A stretch of 64,000 bases of DNA from Diploscapter coronatus (Eukaryota > Nematoda > Chromadorea > Rhabditida > Rhabditidae): the NCBI GenBank assembly GCA_964036155.1, contig OZ038422.1, forward strand, positions 14,841,201-14,905,200, read 5' to 3'. Below the pieces are notes generated by a model. It saw only the letters and a list, made by a program, of their open reading frames with translations. It did no database searches and was not told where the DNA came from. Below, one piece after another: positions 60,929-64,000 of this stretch (its first letter is position 1; the number at the start of each line of letters is the position of its first letter). Position numbers and translations under genes: made by a program.

Positions 60929-61898
60929 TCAAAAACCCTGCCTCTTCGTATCTTTTAAAATGACGTCCATATTGATGGTGATTTTGCCGTTCGTGTTCAC
61001 CCTCGTGACGTGTCTTCCCTCGGCCGAAGCGATTATCGTTGGCTCGACGAATTCAGGCCGTCGACCCCACAAGAAGCCGACGACGCTTTGGAACATCGAC
61101 GATGGCTCGGGGGTGAAGCAGGCTACTTCCCGAGTGTGACTAAAACTTGGATTCATTTAAAAGAATGATTATTATTATTATTCTTAGACCTTCCAGGAGT
61201 TGTAGGAACTCGAACACAGCCATATCCTTGTGGTACGTCATGACCCAAGAAGTCGGTGCCATAACAGGATATCACTAATTGGGGCCCTAAATGCATCTTT
61301 ACACTCTAAAACGTCCATTGTCATGATAAAGTAAGAGATTAGTGTCGAGATTGCTTTAATCTTATGAAATTCTATTGAATAAGTTTCAAAATAAAAAAAA
61401 AATTTATCAATGTATTCCTTATTTTGAGATACTTCTATCATGATAAGAATGAAATATGCTGAAATTACTTACATCTAAACGGATTCGTGCTGCTGAAGGT
61501 GAGGTGGTAGGGAAGATCGAAGACGAATTTATGCCCTTGGTCGCTTCTGACGGAAGTCGCGGAAACTGCTTGTCGTTGGCCAGCTAGAACAGTCCAATCT
61601 GGGCCATGAACAACATCGATCTTCACACAGACGTTCGAGGTTGAGGGGAACTGGAAATTATTTTATTATTCGTTGATGGTTAGCAAAAGTACGGCCGCAG
61701 TGAAAATTGAATTGAATTTCAAATCCTGCTAATTCCTGAAAGACGTCTAACTTTCCATCAACTGATCGAAATCGAGATAATCGAATTGTTTTAGCGGATT
61801 TTCTAATTTCTAAAAAAAAAACTCACCACTCCATGACTGACATGGGCATTCAATATTAGCACGAATTGCGCTTTTTGGTTTAGCGACTCGTAAGTCAT
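60929..61898 (-). CDS. mksr-1: B9 domain protein, B9D1 orthologue
   Basis: Four exons (61898-61827, 61650-61473, 61286-61190, 61139-60929) sum to 558 nt, 185 aa. Nearly the whole protein is one B9 (C2-like) domain: [19 protein letters not shown] near the start, [45 protein letters not shown], and [13 protein letters not shown] followed by [12 protein letters not shown] and ILKDTKRQG. These align with B9D1, a subunit of the MKS module at the ciliary transition zone, where it gates membrane-protein entry with B9D2 and MKS1. In nematodes only sensory neurons are ciliated. A candidate X-box lies 250 bp upstream. Intron 3 has an uncommon gtctaa donor. Confidence 0.93.
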
Positions 61899-62481
61899 CG
61901 AATATAGAAAATCACCAAATAAAAATCACAATTTTCAGTCCATATTTCGCAATTTACGATAAATTCCAGGGAAAACGATCAATGTTTAGGTGCGATTACC
62001 AAATTGGTGTTTTGTTGGGTAATATGGGAGATTTCTTGCTGGTGGTAGCCGGGTGGTCACAAGAAGGGCAGCTAATTGCGTTGCTGCCCAGCCCCTAGAC
62101 ATAAGGGAAAAAGAAAAAGAACACATCCAACATGGCTCTACACACGCGTTACCATAGAGATTGGGATATCGATGGGTAGAGAAGCAGAAAATGAGAAAGG
62201 ATAAGGGAATATGAGAGAAATAAGAAAATAAAATTTGAAATGATTTTACCGGAAGAAATGAGGATTTCGAAATGGAAGAAAAATTGCTTTCAATTCGGAA
62301 GACAAACTAAGAGCTTTGTGCTAATAATTTCAAAAATGACTTGTTGATTGAAGATGACCATCTCTGTTTATACTAAAATGAACCAGAAAAGGTTCATCCT
62401 CATTCAAAAACTACTTCTTTATCTGAAACTCATGTTTAGCCGCATTATGCGATTTATTTAATTCAAGCTATTCATGGATGT
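61899..62481. other. intergenic, mksr-1 upstream region
   Basis: About 580 bases with the mksr-1 promoter and the lectin 3' end. Besides the X-box-like site it has a small hairpin, GGGCAGC at 62066 pairing with GCTGCCC at 62083. No exon recognised. Confidence 0.4.
62148..62161 (-). promoter_or_regulatory. candidate X-box (RFX/DAF-19 site)
   Basis: On the strand of mksr-1 the 14-mer reads ATCTCTATGGTAAC, matching the nematode X-box consensus RYYNYYWWRRNRAC at every position. It lies 250 bp upstream of the mksr-1 start codon and in the right orientation. Nematode genes for ciliary components, including B9 proteins, are typically controlled this way. Confidence 0.7.
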
Positions 62482-64000
62482 CTACAGATACGGTTTCTTC
62501 TTGCAAACGTACGACCTCATGACCGTAAGACATTTCACATTGTTCCATGATTCGTACCTGAAATTGTCAACCCATTTGTATTACAGCTAGAAAATTCACC
62601 ATTCGTGTTCAAAGATGATTTCATGATGCGTTCGATCTGATGCGGTTTCAACGCAGGCGTCAGGGGATAAATCTGTTGGCTCTCCAGGGCTAAATAAAAG
62701 CTTTTGGATGGTTTTTAAAATAAAAATCTACCTCCAGTTTGAGTAATCAAAGGTAGTGTTGTCACTCCAGACAAATTGATTCAGGGATGCTAAAATTTGA
62801 AAGATTTTGGTCCGTTGAGCAGAGCTGAATTGATGCATTTTGCGTTCGTGAATCTATTAAAAATTGTAAAATACATAAATTTTAGAAAACTAAATGAAAA
62901 TGTAGGAAAATCATACGCGACCACTGCAGCCCAATCCACGTCAGCCTCTCTTTGGGGTCTTGCTTCTCTCCTGTTCTGGCAATGTCTGAGAAAACTTTAT
63001 CTTGCTTTAAGTCTGACTAACTTACAATTGACGAACGTGTTTTCAGCCTAAACCAGTGAAATAAGAGTAAGTGATCAAAAACGTTCTGTACCTCCGAATG
63101 AATGCTAGCGAGATGAGCGTGATACGACAGACAGTTAGATTCGGCGTCGTCCCATTTGGCTTCGAAGAAAGTCTAAAATCTTTTCAACTGTTTAATTTTT
63201 CAATCTTCGCATAATTTATAGCAATATCCAGTTTCCCAGAAATAGGTCCATTGCGCATCGCATTGTGGGAAGCAATAATTCTCTGTGCATGGAGCATAAG
63301 TTGGGCAGGTTATCGCTGAAGATTTATGTTTCAGAAAGTTTCATCTGAATTTAATGATATTTTGCAATTTGATATTTTCCTCGTTTATTTTCATCAATCA
63401 GAAATATTTGATACTCTTGACTCCGATTCTATCAGGCAAAAATTTTCTATCTTACGAGGTGGAGTCGACTGAGGTGGGCACGTCGGTGGATAGATGACTG
63501 GGACTTCGCAGACATACGGCAGAAATGTCATACAATCGGCCGAGTACCACTGACCCTCACTGACTTGCACCATCCCGCAGTCGCTGCCTTGACGTGGCTG
63601 AGCTAAAGTTTATTTCTGAAATTGAATAACTTTTTTAAATGCGAACTTGGAGCCCAATCATTGTATGTAGCGTTGGATCCAGAAATCCAAGTCCATGTGC
63701 CAGGTTTCAGCAAGTCGTTGATGCCGATCCAGTAGTCCTTGGTGCCATTTGGAAAGGAGACTTCAGCATTCACTGAATTCAATTTGTTATTCATGATTGA
63801 TTTAAAAAATTTTTAAATTATAATCTATCAAAACATATCGCGACTTTTGAAGGAAGAAATCGGTTTTCTTACCATTGACAAGTGAATTCTCAAAGGCGCT
63901 AGCAATCGACACCAAGTGACCGTGCTCACCGTTACATTGCTGCTCGGCGTAAGCGAATTGAGCTGGTTCTTGGTAGAATTCGTAGCATCTCAAAACGAGC
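62482..64000 (-). CDS. secreted C-type lectin with two CTLDs, 5' end cut by window
   Basis: Exons are 64000-63873 (partial), 63772-63647, 63602-63456, 63315-63215, 63172-63092, 63048-63027, 62985-62917, 62789-62732, 62689-62600 and 62557-62482, all in phase to the stop. Domain 1 shows CYEFYQEPAQFAYAEQQC, WIGINDLLKPGTWTW, DCGMVQ and YVCEVP. A Pro-rich linker (YPPTCPPQSTPP) leads to domain 2 with CYK, WDDAESNCLSYHAHLASIHS, LTWIGLQW, FDYSNWSPGEP and YVCKKKP. Nematode CLEC proteins are secreted and often induced by bacteria. The canonical EPN or QPD sugar-binding triplets are not evident. The intron after 63215 lacks a GT or GC donor (it starts ttatgcg), although removing exactly those 42 nt restores the conserved domain. 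Confidence 0.85.

Noticed and set aside
63602..63647. GC donor (tc|gcattt) in the lectin after exon 2
   Set aside because: A GT donor three bases upstream (a|gttcgc) with acceptor ctttag preserves the frame and the lectin sequence, so a GC site is not needed.

Overview
The window looks like nuclear DNA of a free-living rhabditid (clade V) nematode. The DNA is AT-rich, introns are mostly 40-60 nt, and they end in TTTTAG or TTTCAG. The gene content is typically nematode: serpentine chemoreceptors of the Srh, Str/Srj and Srd types, an OAC acyltransferase, phytochelatin synthase, a C-type lectin, a B9-domain ciliary protein and rpl-19. I cannot name the species. Gene models were built by hand from splice sites, reading-frame phase and family motifs; most close exactly in frame, which is the strongest evidence I have.

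Layout. 1-30.4 kb is chemoreceptor territory. It starts with two tandem Srh genes on the minus strand (the first runs off the left edge) and a third minus-strand 7TM gene of unassigned family. A foldback DNA element and receptor debris follow. An acyl-CoA thioesterase/BAAT gene (9.5-13.1 kb) interrupts the array. Next comes a plus-strand Str/Srj cluster: an intact gene, a one-exon relic, two near-identical intact genes from a 2.2 kb tandem duplication, and a frameshifted pseudogene. An Srd gene and a tail-to-tail pair of Srh/Sri-type paralogues close the block.

31.9-36.1 kb holds small secreted products: a 189-aa secreted protein of unknown family, a 69-aa Gly/Tyr/Met-rich peptide built partly from three 15-nt microexons, and a 79-aa cysteine-rich prepropeptide with an RRKR site assembled at its exon junction. 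37.5-44.1 kb has an 18-exon OAC-type acyltransferase (plus) convergent with pcs-1 (minus). 45.1-45.6 kb has a small hypothetical gene. 47.9-56.1 kb is a 21-exon gene for an EMSY-like ENT-domain protein, divergent from rpl-19 (57.4-59.5 kb). 59.9-61.9 kb carries mksr-1/B9D1 with a candidate X-box 250 bp upstream and a Pro-rich downstream reading frame. A two-domain C-type lectin runs off the right edge.

The genes do not form one pathway. The chemoreceptors are expected in sensory neurons, where mksr-1 acts at the base of cilia. pcs-1, the lectin and the small secreted peptides are the sort of genes used against metals and microbes. The points most worth checking are the microexon peptide gene, four GC-AG introns (two consecutive in pcs-1), a lectin intron with a non-GT donor, and the recent receptor duplication with visible breakpoints.
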